Shown here in pieces: positions 53,432 through 61,778 of a stretch of 64,000 nt of DNA. The notes beneath the pieces were generated by a model. That model was not told where the DNA came from, ran no database searches, and saw only the letters and a program-made list of their open reading frames with translations. Origin of the DNA: Lewinellaceae bacterium. GTDB taxonomy: Bacteria; Bacteroidota; Bacteroidia; Chitinophagales; Saprospiraceae. Numbering within the stretch: the stretch's first letter is position 1; the number at the start of each line of letters is the position of its first letter. The DNA lies in NCBI GenBank assembly GCA_020636105.1, contig JACJYL010000001.1, positions 3,968,001-4,032,000 on the forward strand. Direction: 5' to 3'. The translations under genes and the position numbers were made by a program.

Positions 53432-54434
53432 GAGTACTTCATTCATCGTCATATTAACCGTTGTTGGATTCATCCTTTTGGTCGGAGGAGGGTTTTTCTA
53501 TTTCCTGTGGCGCAGGCGAATGGAAGAATCGGCCCGTGACGAACCCGGGATGAATGAACAGGAGGATCCCACGATTGAGCTGCTCAAAAAGGTGCGCAAA
53601 ATTGAGATCAAGACCAAAGGCATCAGCAGGCATATCTTTTCAGGGGAGTACCACAGTGCTTTTAAAGGCCGGGGAATGTCTTTCAGCGAGGTGAGAAGTT
53701 ATCAATACGGGGATGATGTCCGGAATATTGACTGGAATGTGACGGCGCGTACCGGCGATCCTTATGTCAAAATTTTCGAGGAAGAACGGGAATTGACGGT
53801 TATGTTGCTCATTGATATGAGCCGATCCGCTTTTTTCGGTACCAAGAATCAGTTCAAGAACGAAATTCTCACAGAGATTTGTGCCATTCTGGCTTTTTCA
53901 GCGATCAACAATAACGATAAGGTAGGAGTGATCTTTTTTTCCAACCGTATCGAAAAATACATCCCTCCCAAAAAGGGCAGAAGCCATATCCTGAGAATCA
54001 TCCGGGAACTGATCGACTTCAAGCCCCAGGGGCGCGGTACCGACATTGGCAAAACACTGGAGTATTTTAATAATGTAGTGAAAAAGCGAAGCATTTGCTT
54101 CCTGTTGTCAGATTTTCTGGACAAAGATTATGAACAGGCGTTGAGGATTGCCGCACGAAAGCACGATATCATTGGCATACAACTTACCGACCCCAGGGAG
54201 CTGGAATTGCCCAATGTGGGGCTTTTAAGGGTCGAAGATGCCGAAAGTGGTAAAATTAAATGGCTGGATACGGCTTCAGCTACAGTGAATGCGGAATATC
54301 TCAAACAGTTTAAAGATTACCGGGAATACAGCCGGGAGGCTTTTGTGAAAACCAGTGCTGATTTTGTCTCCATCAATTCTGAGGATGACTATGTAAATGA
54401 ACTGCTGAAATTCTTCAAGAGGCGGACAAAATAA
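53430..54434 (+). CDS. DUF58 domain protein of the bat operon
   Basis: The 334-residue product starts at TTG 53430. A single N-terminal membrane helix (FIVILTVVGFILLVGGGFFY) precedes a DUF58 domain: HIFSGEYHSAFKGRGMSFSE, VRSYQYGDDVRNIDWNVTAR, then a VWA-like core with LLIDMSRSAFFGT and RGTDIGKTLEYFNNV. DUF58 proteins accompany MoxR ATPases in Bacteroidota and proteobacteria. The MIDAS serine pattern (DxSxS) is only partly kept as DMSRS. Second gene of the operon. Confidence 0.93.
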   Translation: MSTSFIVILTVVGFILLVGGGFFYFLWRRRMEESARDEPGMNEQEDPTIELLKKVRKIEIKTKGISRHIFSGEYHSAFKGRGMSFSEVRSYQYGDDVRNIDWNVTARTGDPYVKIFEEERELTVMLLIDMSRSAFFGTKNQFKNEILTEICAILAFSAINNNDKVGVIFFSNRIEKYIPPKKGRSHILRIIRELIDFKPQGRGTDIGKTLEYFNNVVKKRSICFLLSDFLDKDYEQALRIAARKHDIIGIQLTDPRELELPNVGLLRVEDAESGKIKWLDTASATVNAEYLKQFKDYREYSREAFVKTSADFVSINSEDDYVNELLKFFKRRTK

Positions 54435-54604
54435 GCACGAAAAAAACAGGACAACCAACAGCATAGAAACGCTTTGAAAATAAATTAACCTCTTTAGGAA
54501 CGGGGCGAGACGGCGGCAAATAGGTCAATTTATTTTTATCAAAGCCCATAAATTGAGAAAGCGTGTTTAATTTTTTGAACAACCGCTAAATTGATACAAC
54601 GTCC

Positions 54605-55582
54605 ATGAAAAAAATATTGACATTATTGTTTTTGTTTTTGGGGGTGCTAAAGGTGACGGCACAGGTGAGCGTTAGCGCAGCACTGGACTCTACTTCTATG
54701 CTCATCGGTGACCAGATTAACATAACACTGACCATCACCTGTGACAAGACCGTCGAATTACAAAATGCCGACATTACTGCTCTCGACACGCTGAAGGCCA
54801 TTGAGATCTTAAAGATAAGTAACCAGCAAGAAGTCAAAAAATCACCATCGGGCCGGCTGATTCAGCAAAAGATCACCATCACTTCGTTTACCGAAGGCGT
54901 TTATAATCTTCCGCAAATCAGGATTCCTTATGTAAAAGACGGAAAGGAGGGAAGTGTTTACGCTCCTACCTTGATGCTGGAGGTCAAAACTTTTGATGTA
55001 ACGGAAGCCACAGAGCTTCAACCGATCAAAAATATTATAGAGGAGCCGGTTACGCTAAGAGATTTTCTTCCCTATATACTCACCGGGCTCGCTTTGTTTT
55101 TGTTCGCCGGGCTGATTTGGTTTATCATCAAGAGGAACCAGAAAAAAGAGGCCTTTGCCGAATTTGAGAAAAAAAGGCTACCTGCTCATGTCATCGCTTT
55201 AAAAAAACTGGAGAAACTCAACGAGGCCGAATTATGGCAAAATGGAGAGATCAAATTATTCCAGAGCCAGTTGACTTTCATCCTGCGTGAATACCTTGAA
55301 AACCGATTTGAGATTCGGGCCCTGGAATCCACATCCGATGAAATTATATCCGCCCTGAAAAATGCGGATATTGACCCACAGGTAACGAATGAGCTCAGGA
55401 ATATTCTCCAAACTGCAGACCTGGTAAAATTTGCCAAATCGGAACCTCCTTTGGAAGTGCATGACCAGGCTTTTCAAAACATTACCCGTTTTATCCAGGC
55501 TACTGCAGCCCGCCTAAACGAATCTGAAGAAAATACCGAAAATAAAGTATCCACAGATACAGGAAACTCGACTCATGATTGA
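54605..55582 (+). CDS. Bat operon membrane protein of unknown function
   Basis: The 325-residue product has a signal peptide (to KVTAQ, about 20), an Ig-like/BatD-like periplasmic part (VSVSAALDSTSMLIGDQINI, TLTITCDKTVELQNADI), a membrane helix near 160-180 (DFLPYILTGLALFLFAGLIW) and a helical cytoplasmic tail containing LKKLEKLNEAELWQNGEIKL and LTFILREYLENRFEIRALES. This layout mirrors BatD and is the usual hypothetical protein between DUF58 and BatA. Its last 8 bases overlap batA, indicating coupling. A 170-bp gap precedes it, without features. Confidence 0.85.
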   Translation: MKKILTLLFLFLGVLKVTAQVSVSAALDSTSMLIGDQINITLTITCDKTVELQNADITALDTLKAIEILKISNQQEVKKSPSGRLIQQKITITSFTEGVYNLPQIRIPYVKDGKEGSVYAPTLMLEVKTFDVTEATELQPIKNIIEEPVTLRDFLPYILTGLALFLFAGLIWFIIKRNQKKEAFAEFEKKRLPAHVIALKKLEKLNEAELWQNGEIKLFQSQLTFILREYLENRFEIRALESTSDEIISALKNADIDPQVTNELRNILQTADLVKFAKSEPPLEVHDQAFQNITRFIQATAARLNESEENTENKVSTDTGNSTHD

Positions 55583-56579
55583 TTTTTTTAGCCATATTAA
55601 TTTTGTTCATCCCTACTTTCTGAGCCTGCTCCTGCTGGTTCCTTTACTGGTATTCTGGTACATTCGCCAGTTAACCAAAAGGTATGCCAGTATGAGGATG
55701 CCGGCGATGGACAATTTTTCCGCCAGCTCTATTAGGGGACGGCTTCAGGTTATTTTGCCCATTTTGCGGGCCCTGGCCTTCATTGCGCTGGTCATTGCAT
55801 TGGCCCGGCCACAAAAAAGCCTCAGGGAGGAAGACATCAAAGCAGAGGGCATCGACATCATGATGGCCATAGATTTATCGAGTAGTATGCTGGCCCAGGA
55901 CTTTGATCCCAACAGACTCGAAGCCAGTAAACGGGTGGGAAGGGATTTTATCGCCAAACGCGCTTATGACCGGGTAGGCCTTGTCGTTTTTGCAGGGGAG
56001 GCTTTCACCCAATGCCCGCTGACGACTGATCATGACGTGGTGCAGCAATTCCTTGCTTCCCTCGAATGTGGCATCCTGGAAGACGGAACAGCCATTGGCA
56101 TGGGGCTGGCCACTGCCGTAAACAGGATCAAAGACAGCCCCGTTAAAAGTAAAATTGTTATTTTATTGACCGACGGAGTCAACAATACAGGGTATGTGGC
56201 TCCGCTCCAGGCAGCACAGGTCGCCCAGGAATTCGGGGTGAAAGTTTATACCATCGGGGTGGGTTCCACAGGGCAGACAATGGCTCCCAGTGCAAGAAGA
56301 AGAGATGGTCGGTATGTTTTTAATATGGTCAGGGTGGAGATTGACGAAGCCCTGCTCACCCAGATCGCCCAGATGACGGGAGGGAAATATTACCGGGCTA
56401 CCGATGAGGCGAGCCTGATCAACATTTACGATACCATTGATCAGCTGGAAAAAACCGAAATAGACGTCACGGTAATTAAACGATACAGTGAAGAATTTTA
56501 CTGGTTTGTCATTATCGGTTTGATCTTCCTGGCACTCGAGGTGTTTTTAAGATATACCGTTTTGAGAACTATACCATAA
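55575..56579 (+). CDS. batA: VWA domain protein BatA
   Basis: The 334-residue product has two N-terminal membrane helices (FLSLLLLVPLLVFWYIRQLT; LPILRALAFIALVIALARPQ), a VWA domain starting DIMMAIDLSSSMLAQDFDPN with an intact MIDAS DxSxS, a threonine region at TQCPLTTDHDVV, an Asp in ILLTDGVNNTG, and a C-terminal membrane helix (FVIIGLIFLALEVFLRYTVL). Bat proteins were named for aerotolerance in Bacteroides; the exact mechanism is unclear. It is translationally coupled to the preceding gene and 18 bp from batB. Confidence 0.94.
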   Translation: MIDFFSHINFVHPYFLSLLLLVPLLVFWYIRQLTKRYASMRMPAMDNFSASSIRGRLQVILPILRALAFIALVIALARPQKSLREEDIKAEGIDIMMAIDLSSSMLAQDFDPNRLEASKRVGRDFIAKRAYDRVGLVVFAGEAFTQCPLTTDHDVVQQFLASLECGILEDGTAIGMGLATAVNRIKDSPVKSKIVILLTDGVNNTGYVAPLQAAQVAQEFGVKVYTIGVGSTGQTMAPSARRRDGRYVFNMVRVEIDEALLTQIAQMTGGKYYRATDEASLINIYDTIDQLEKTEIDVTVIKRYSEEFYWFVIIGLIFLALEVFLRYTVLRTIP

Positions 56580-56597
56580 AGAAGGAAAAAACAAAAG

Positions 56598-57626
56598 ATG
56601 TTTCGATTCGAACATAGTACGTATTTATTTTTTCTGGCATTGATCCCATTGCTGGCTGTTTTCTTTTTTATCGCTCAGCGTTACCGTAAAAAGGCCATAC
56701 AAAGGTTCGGAGACTCCCGGCTGATGGATCGGTTGATGCCTGAGCGGTCCAGGTACAAACACGAGCTGAAGTTTTTGTTGTTATCTCTTTGTATTGCCTC
56801 CCTTGTGGTGGCCTGGGCCAATCCGCAATGGGGCACCAAAAAAGAGAAGGTCAACAGGAAAGGAATTGATCTGTTTATTGCCCTCGACATCTCCGAGAGT
56901 ATGCTGGCTCAGGATGTAACCCCCAGCCGGTTATTGCGGGCCCGTAAATTTGCCCAGGATTTGATCGATAATGTCAAGGGCGATAATGTAGGGGCTGTTT
57001 TTTTTGCATGTAACGCTTACATGCAGGTCCCCCTTACCGCTGATTATGCTTTCGCGGAAATGTTTATCTCCACCGCGGACCCGGGGATGGCGCCTTCGCA
57101 GGGTACGGCCATTGGAGAAGCTATCGACGTTTCGGCCCGTTCCTTCAAAGAGGACAATAAAAACCATAAAGCACTCATTATCATATCAGACGGAGAAGAC
57201 CATGACGGCAATGCCATTGAAAGTGCCAAAGCCGCCCACGATGACGGTTTATTGATTTATACGGTAGGTGTTGGTTCTAGTGACGGAGCCTTCATTCCTA
57301 TACAGGTTCAGGGGCGGTCAGATTTCAAAAGGGATGAAAGCGGCAACCCTGTTCGTTCGCAGTTGAATGAGGAGATGCTCAAAAATGTGGCCGATGCAGG
57401 AGGAGGAGTGTATTTCAACCTCGCTGCCGGTTCGGAAAAAGTGGCCGAATCCCTCCAGGAACATATTGATGCCATTGAAAAACAAGAGTTTGAACAACGG
57501 GTGTTCAATGAATATGAAAGCTATTTCCAATGGTTTGTCGGTTTGGCAATCGTCTTTTTACTGGCAGAGTTCCTGCTTTCATACCGTAAGAACAAATACC
57601 TGGCCTCCAGGGATTTATTCAGTTAA
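56598..57626 (+). CDS. batB: VWA domain protein BatB
   Basis: The 342-residue product parallels BatA: two N-terminal membrane segments (STYLFFLALIPLLAVFFFIA; ELKFLLLSLCIASLVVAWAN), VWA with LFIALDISESMLAQDVTPSR (DxSxS MIDAS), MQVPLTADYAFAEMF, IIISDGEDHDGNAI, then FNLAAGSEKVAESLQEHIDA and a last helix WFVGLAIVFLLAEFLLSYRK. It shares the periplasm-facing or cytoplasm-facing VWA arrangement of its neighbour. It is probably a MoxR client acting with BatA. Confidence 0.94.
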   Translation: MFRFEHSTYLFFLALIPLLAVFFFIAQRYRKKAIQRFGDSRLMDRLMPERSRYKHELKFLLLSLCIASLVVAWANPQWGTKKEKVNRKGIDLFIALDISESMLAQDVTPSRLLRARKFAQDLIDNVKGDNVGAVFFACNAYMQVPLTADYAFAEMFISTADPGMAPSQGTAIGEAIDVSARSFKEDNKNHKALIIISDGEDHDGNAIESAKAAHDDGLLIYTVGVGSSDGAFIPIQVQGRSDFKRDESGNPVRSQLNEEMLKNVADAGGGVYFNLAAGSEKVAESLQEHIDAIEKQEFEQRVFNEYESYFQWFVGLAIVFLLAEFLLSYRKNKYLASRDLFS

Positions 57627-57657
57627 CCAGTACACCAAAATTTGGAGAAAATCAGCC

Positions 57658-58428
57658 ATGAAGCATTTTAATATTTTATTCTTTCTGCTTATCGTTCCTT
57701 TTTTCGCCCAGGCCCAAACAGGACATACCCTCCTGAGGGAAGGCAACAAAGCCTATAAATCAGAAGACTATTCCACTGCGGAAGAAACGTACAGAAAGTC
57801 GCTGGAAAAAGAAAAAACAAGTCGTGGAAACTATAACCTCGGCAATTCAATTTACCAGCAGGAACGATACAAAGATGCCATCAAACAATATGAAAATGCC
57901 ATCAACCAGGCTAATAATAATGAAACGCGTTCCCGCGCCTGGCACAATCTCGGGAATGCTTATTTCCAAACGGAGGATTATGAAAAAAGCATTGACGCCT
58001 ACAAAAATGCGCTGAGAGCCAATCCAAAAGACCTGGAGACCAAACTCAACCTGGCCAAAGCGCAAATGATCCAGCAGCAGCAACAACAACAGCAACAACA
58101 GCAGGATCAGGACGAACAGGATCAGGATAAAAAACAGGATCAGGACCAACAGCAACAAGACCAGCAGGATCAGCAAGACCAACAACAGCAGGATCAACAG
58201 GATCAGCAACAGCAGGATCAACAGGATCAGCAACAGCAGGACCAGCAACAGGATCAGCAGGAGAACCAGGATTCCCAAAACCAACAAGGCCAGGAAGAAC
58301 AGACCAAGGATCTCAACAAGGAAGAAGCTCGCAGATTGCTGGAAGTGATGGATGATGAGGAACAAAAAGTACTTGAAAAACTTCGAAAAGCCCAGTCAAA
58401 GGCTTGTAATTCGAAAAAAGATTGGTAA
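57658..58428 (+). CDS. batC: TPR protein BatC with a Gln/Asp-rich tract
   Basis: The 256-residue product starts at ATG 57658 with a signal peptide (to FFAQAQ, about 20). Three TPR units span 20-130 (LREGNKAYKSEDYSTAEETY, YNLGNSIYQQERYKDAIKQY, WHNLGNAYFQTEDYEKSIDA). From about residue 140 to 225 the sequence is almost only Q, D and a few E, K, N, in QQDQQDQQ-like steps encoded by CAG/CAA/GAT codons. It ends in LNKEEARRLLEVMDDEEQKV. BatC is thought to scaffold Bat partners. The repeated DNA may vary in length among strains. The frame upstream of 57658 overlaps batB and is not used. Confidence 0.92.
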   Translation: MKHFNILFFLLIVPFFAQAQTGHTLLREGNKAYKSEDYSTAEETYRKSLEKEKTSRGNYNLGNSIYQQERYKDAIKQYENAINQANNNETRSRAWHNLGNAYFQTEDYEKSIDAYKNALRANPKDLETKLNLAKAQMIQQQQQQQQQQQDQDEQDQDKKQDQDQQQQDQQDQQDQQQQDQQDQQQQDQQDQQQQDQQQDQQENQDSQNQQGQEEQTKDLNKEEARRLLEVMDDEEQKVLEKLRKAQSKACNSKKDW

Positions 58429-58438
58429 TTTTCTGATG

Positions 58439-58486
58439 CTATGATACTACAATACTACGATGTTTTGATTCTATGATATTTTGATC
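58439..58486 (+). repeat. Octamer tract with partial inverted half
   Basis: Six 8-bp units: CTATGATA, CTACAATA, CTACGATG, TTTTGATT, CTATGATA, TTTTGATC. The following 58490-58550 carries reverse-complement-like units (GCAGCATC, GTAGCATT, AAAACATC), so a long imperfect hairpin is possible inside the bat operon. Confidence 0.75.
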
Positions 58487-58568
58487 GCAGCAGCATTATT
58501 GCAGCATCGTAGCATTAAAACATCTTCGTATCATTATATCGGAGTATTTTTAATTCAAAATAGAACAG

Positions 58569-59108
58569 ATGAAAAGAAAATATTTAATAGTGATATTGCT
58601 GGCCGGACTATTTTCCCTGGACGGATTTAGCCAGTCAGAGGAACCGAGCTTTAGTGTTTCAGTAAGTTCGGATTCTGTTTACTTTGGCAATCGATTTAAA
58701 GTTACCTTTACCCTGGAAAACGGACAAGGGGAAAATTTTCTGCCGCCTGATTTTGCATCCTTTCAGATGGCCAGCGGTCAGATGATGTCCTCACGCATGA
58801 GCATCGTTAACGGAGAAATGTCCCAGACAAGTTCTTATTTCTTTTACCTTGAACCCAAAGAGATCGGCCGGTACTTTATCGAACCGGCCAGCATAATGGT
58901 AGATGGAGAGGTTTTTGAAACGATGCCTTACGAAGTTTTTATTTTAGACAATCCTGAGGGTATTCGTCAGGAAATCGAAGAGGATAAAAGTCACAATTCC
59001 TTTTTTCAGGAGTTTGACATGACCTTTCCTCCTGCGCCAAATTTAAATAGCCCGGAACGCAGGGAAATGGAAAAAAGCAAGAGCAAGAGAAAAACGACAA
59101 GATTATAG
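58569..59108 (+). CDS. Short BatD-like protein
   Basis: The 179-residue product has a signal peptide (to GFSQ, about 21) and one domain equal to the BatD N-terminal domain: SVYFGNRFKVTFTLENGQGE, FLPPDFASFQMASGQMMSSR, NGEMSQTSSYFFYLEPKEIG, SIMVDGEVFETMPYEVFI. It then ends in a short charged tail (EMEKSKSKRKTTR) without a membrane helix. It looks like a duplicated or split first domain of BatD, 70 bp upstream of it. It may be exported to the periplasm and work with BatD. Confidence 0.85.
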   Translation: MKRKYLIVILLAGLFSLDGFSQSEEPSFSVSVSSDSVYFGNRFKVTFTLENGQGENFLPPDFASFQMASGQMMSSRMSIVNGEMSQTSSYFFYLEPKEIGRYFIEPASIMVDGEVFETMPYEVFILDNPEGIRQEIEEDKSHNSFFQEFDMTFPPAPNLNSPERREMEKSKSKRKTTRL

Positions 59109-59178
59109 GCATTGCCGGTTGGTAACGGGTATACTTGATTTAGGGTAAAGAAAAAAGTTCAATTGAACCAGCAAGAAG

Positions 59179-60903
59179 ATGAGGATCAGATTTTTAACTA
59201 TTATTGTACTGTTTTGTCTGCCAGTGCTGTTGATGGCTCAGCCGGCTACCTTCAAAGCTTTTTCTGATGCCCGGCAGATTCTGAAGGATGCTTATTTCGA
59301 GGTAAGTTTTACCCTTGAAAACGGAGAGGGATCCAATTTTAAACCGCCTGCTTTCAATAATTTCAAGGTCGTTTCCGGACCTTCACAATCAATGAGCACT
59401 ACCATTATCAATGGTAAGATGACCCAGGAGGTTTCTTTTATTTACGGGTTAATCCCCAAGGCCGTTGGCCGCCTTACTATTGGAGCTGCGTCCATCATGG
59501 TCAATGGCAAAGTCTTAAAATCCGAGCCCTTTACCATTGAAGTGGTCGCGGGTAAAAAAGGTGCAGTGGAGAAGGATAAGGCTGTTTTTATCAAAGCTGA
59601 GCCTGCGGCTACGGAAATCTGGGAAGGACAACAACTCCCGCTCGTCTACAAACTTTTCTTTTCCAATATTCAAATTGCCAATATTTCCATCCTCGAAGAA
59701 TCTGATTACACTGCTTTTTTTGCCCAGAATGTTCGCAATACAGACCTGCGGAATATTCGTGAGATCATCAATGGGCAGCAGTATGAAAGCAGGATCATAA
59801 AAAAGATGGTGCTCTTTCCACAAAGAACGGGTACCTTTACCATTGATCCTTTTGTTTTGCAACTGAGTATCGTCACCGGACAAAGCGGATTTTTCCGGCG
59901 CAGCGTTGCCTATGAAACAGAAAGCTCTGAACCCGTCGATATTCTCATTAAACCCCTCCCTTCGGATGCGCCGCCAGACTTTAATGGCTCGGTTGGTAAA
60001 TTTCAAATAAGGACCCAAATAGATAAATCCAGCCTGAGCACTGACGATGCCGTTTCCTTGACATTCACCATAACAGGTACCGGGGATATCAAACGTATCC
60101 ATGCCCCGGAGCTTCAATTGCCGGGAGATTTTGAGCAATATGACCCCAGCCTCGCCAATGAGAACAGTATTATGGGCCCGGATGGACTTATGCTCAATGA
60201 GAAGACTTTTGAATATATCTTTGTTCCCAATCAACCCGGTACCTATGACATTAAACCCACCTTCAGTTATTTTGATGTGGATAGTGCCAAATATGTATCC
60301 CTTTACGACAAAACGTATTCCATCTCCGTCACCCAGGGGAAACATAAAAAAGGAAACGTCGCCCTGCCAGAAGTAAAGCAGGAAACCAAAGACCTTCGTC
60401 CCATAGAGGCCGTCGCTATTTTGAAAAAGAACAACAATCCTTTTTTTAAATCCCTGCTTTTCTGGATACTCATCATCCTCCCTTTATCGGCCTTTTTGGG
60501 TGCTTTTATACTTAAGCGCATAGAAGACAAAAAAGCCAATATTGATCCTTTGGATCTTAAGCGAAAAAGAGCCAGGAAGCTGGCACTCAAACGGCTTGAA
60601 ACAGCCGAAGCACTCAAAGCAACCGGAAAGACAGCCTCCTTTTACGATGAAATTTCACGGGCCATGTTCGGATATGTGTGCGATAAGCTTCATATTCCTT
60701 TTTCTGAACTGACTAAAGAAAACCTGCTCAACCAGCTGCATTCGCTTAAAATAAAGGATACCCTGATCGATGATTTCATGAAGGTGATCAAAAATTGTGA
60801 AATTGCCCTGTATGCCGGAATGGATAATTCCGCGGCGATGGAGGAGACTTTTGATAATTCTGTTAAGATTTTAATGGAAATGGAAGAAGGATTGAACGGG
60901 TAG
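59179..60903 (+). CDS. batD: BatD protein
   Basis: The 574-residue product has a signal peptide (to LLMAQ, about 20), several periplasmic beta-sandwich domains (YFEVSFTLENGEGSNFKPPA, VGRLTIGAASIMVNGKVLKS, GQQLPLVYKLFF, DKSSLSTDDAVSLTFTITGT, FVPNQPGTYDIKPTFSYFD), one membrane helix near 420-440 (LLFWILIILPLSAFLGAFIL) and a helical cytoplasmic end (ARKLALKRLETAEALKATGK, SFYDEISRAMFGYVCDKLHI). It completes the operon; no BatE-type TPR/SH3 gene follows, the next gene being carbonic anhydrase. Confidence 0.92.
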   Translation: MRIRFLTIIVLFCLPVLLMAQPATFKAFSDARQILKDAYFEVSFTLENGEGSNFKPPAFNNFKVVSGPSQSMSTTIINGKMTQEVSFIYGLIPKAVGRLTIGAASIMVNGKVLKSEPFTIEVVAGKKGAVEKDKAVFIKAEPAATEIWEGQQLPLVYKLFFSNIQIANISILEESDYTAFFAQNVRNTDLRNIREIINGQQYESRIIKKMVLFPQRTGTFTIDPFVLQLSIVTGQSGFFRRSVAYETESSEPVDILIKPLPSDAPPDFNGSVGKFQIRTQIDKSSLSTDDAVSLTFTITGTGDIKRIHAPELQLPGDFEQYDPSLANENSIMGPDGLMLNEKTFEYIFVPNQPGTYDIKPTFSYFDVDSAKYVSLYDKTYSISVTQGKHKKGNVALPEVKQETKDLRPIEAVAILKKNNNPFFKSLLFWILIILPLSAFLGAFILKRIEDKKANIDPLDLKRKRARKLALKRLETAEALKATGKTASFYDEISRAMFGYVCDKLHIPFSELTKENLLNQLHSLKIKDTLIDDFMKVIKNCEIALYAGMDNSAAMEETFDNSVKILMEMEEGLNG

Positions 60904-60985
60904 TTTAGGTTGTTTCAGGTTGTTTCAGGGTTGCCCCGGCACTGCGTGCACGAGAATCTCCCTTCGGTCGATTTCAGGTTGTTGT
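60904..60985 (+). repeat. Decamer tract plus GTGCACGAG element (second copy)
   Basis: 10-bp units TAGTTTAGGT, TGTTTCAGGT, TGTTTCAGGG precede a segment with ACTGCGTGCACGAGAATCTC and TCGGTCGATTTCAGGTTG. It matches 33790-33925 in layout and at about 80 percent over 55 bp. It follows the batD stop directly. Confidence 0.6.
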
Positions 60986-61090
60986 TTTGAACCCTGGTGA
61001 ACCATATTGAAACAACAATCGTTAAAACCTAGAGCATTCGGTACCCGTACGTTTCCGGTAGTAAAACAAGACTTAACATAAAATAGAGAT

Positions 61091-61717
61091 ATGAATATTG
61101 ACCAGATTTTTAAAAATAACCAGGAATGGGTAAAGGATAAGCTGAATCTCGATGCTGAATACTTTAAAAATTTATCCAAAGGACAAAACCCTGACATTCT
61201 TTACATCGGGTGTTCAGACAGCCGGGTATCTGCGGAAGAACTTATGGGGATTTCCCCCGGAGAGGCATTTGTTCACCGGAACATTGCCAACCTGGTGCCC
61301 AACACAGATTTAAGTGCCATGTCTGTCATTGATTATGCGGTAACTTTTTTAAATGTAAGCCATATTGTGGTATGTGGCCACTATTATTGCGGAGGGGTGA
61401 AGGCGGCCATGCAATCCGAAGATTTGGGCTTGCTGAATTCGTGGTTGAGAAATATAAGAGATGTTTATCGGATTCATAAAAAGGAATTGAATGCTATTGA
61501 AGACGAAGAAGAAAGATATAAGCGACTGGTAGAATTAAATGTCCAGGAGCAGTGTATCAATGTACTCAAAACCGCTAAAGTCCAAAAATCCTATAACGAA
61601 AGAGGGCTGACGGTTCATGGCTGGGTATTTGACATTCATTCAGGTAAATTAATAGATTTAAAAATTGACTTCAGAAAAATACTGGAAGACATTCAGGAAA
61701 TTTATCGTCTTTCCTAA
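61091..61717 (+). CDS. Beta-class carbonic anhydrase
   Basis: The 208-residue product has the zinc ligands in LYIGCSDSRVSAEELMGISP (Cys, with the Asp-Arg dyad), and VVCGHYYCGGVKAAMQS (His-x2-Cys), plus GEAFVHRNIANLV. It converts CO2 and bicarbonate in the cytoplasm. It is followed after 61 bp by a SulP transporter on the same strand, a pairing seen in bicarbonate uptake systems. Full length; no signal peptide. Confidence 0.95.
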   Translation: MNIDQIFKNNQEWVKDKLNLDAEYFKNLSKGQNPDILYIGCSDSRVSAEELMGISPGEAFVHRNIANLVPNTDLSAMSVIDYAVTFLNVSHIVVCGHYYCGGVKAAMQSEDLGLLNSWLRNIRDVYRIHKKELNAIEDEEERYKRLVELNVQEQCINVLKTAKVQKSYNERGLTVHGWVFDIHSGKLIDLKIDFRKILEDIQEIYRLS

Positions 61718-61778
61718 GTTTATTCACTGACATGAAAAACTTATTCTTCCTATATCCTGATGGCTACCATAAAAAAAC

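Noticed and set aside
57367..57657. Longer frame ahead of batC
   Set aside because: It is an out-of-frame reading of the batB end; the batC signal peptide begins at 57658.
57847..58365. 172-codon minus-strand Leu-rich frame opposite batC
   Set aside because: It is the complement of the Gln/Asp repeat (CAG/GAT giving Leu/Ile) and has no other support.
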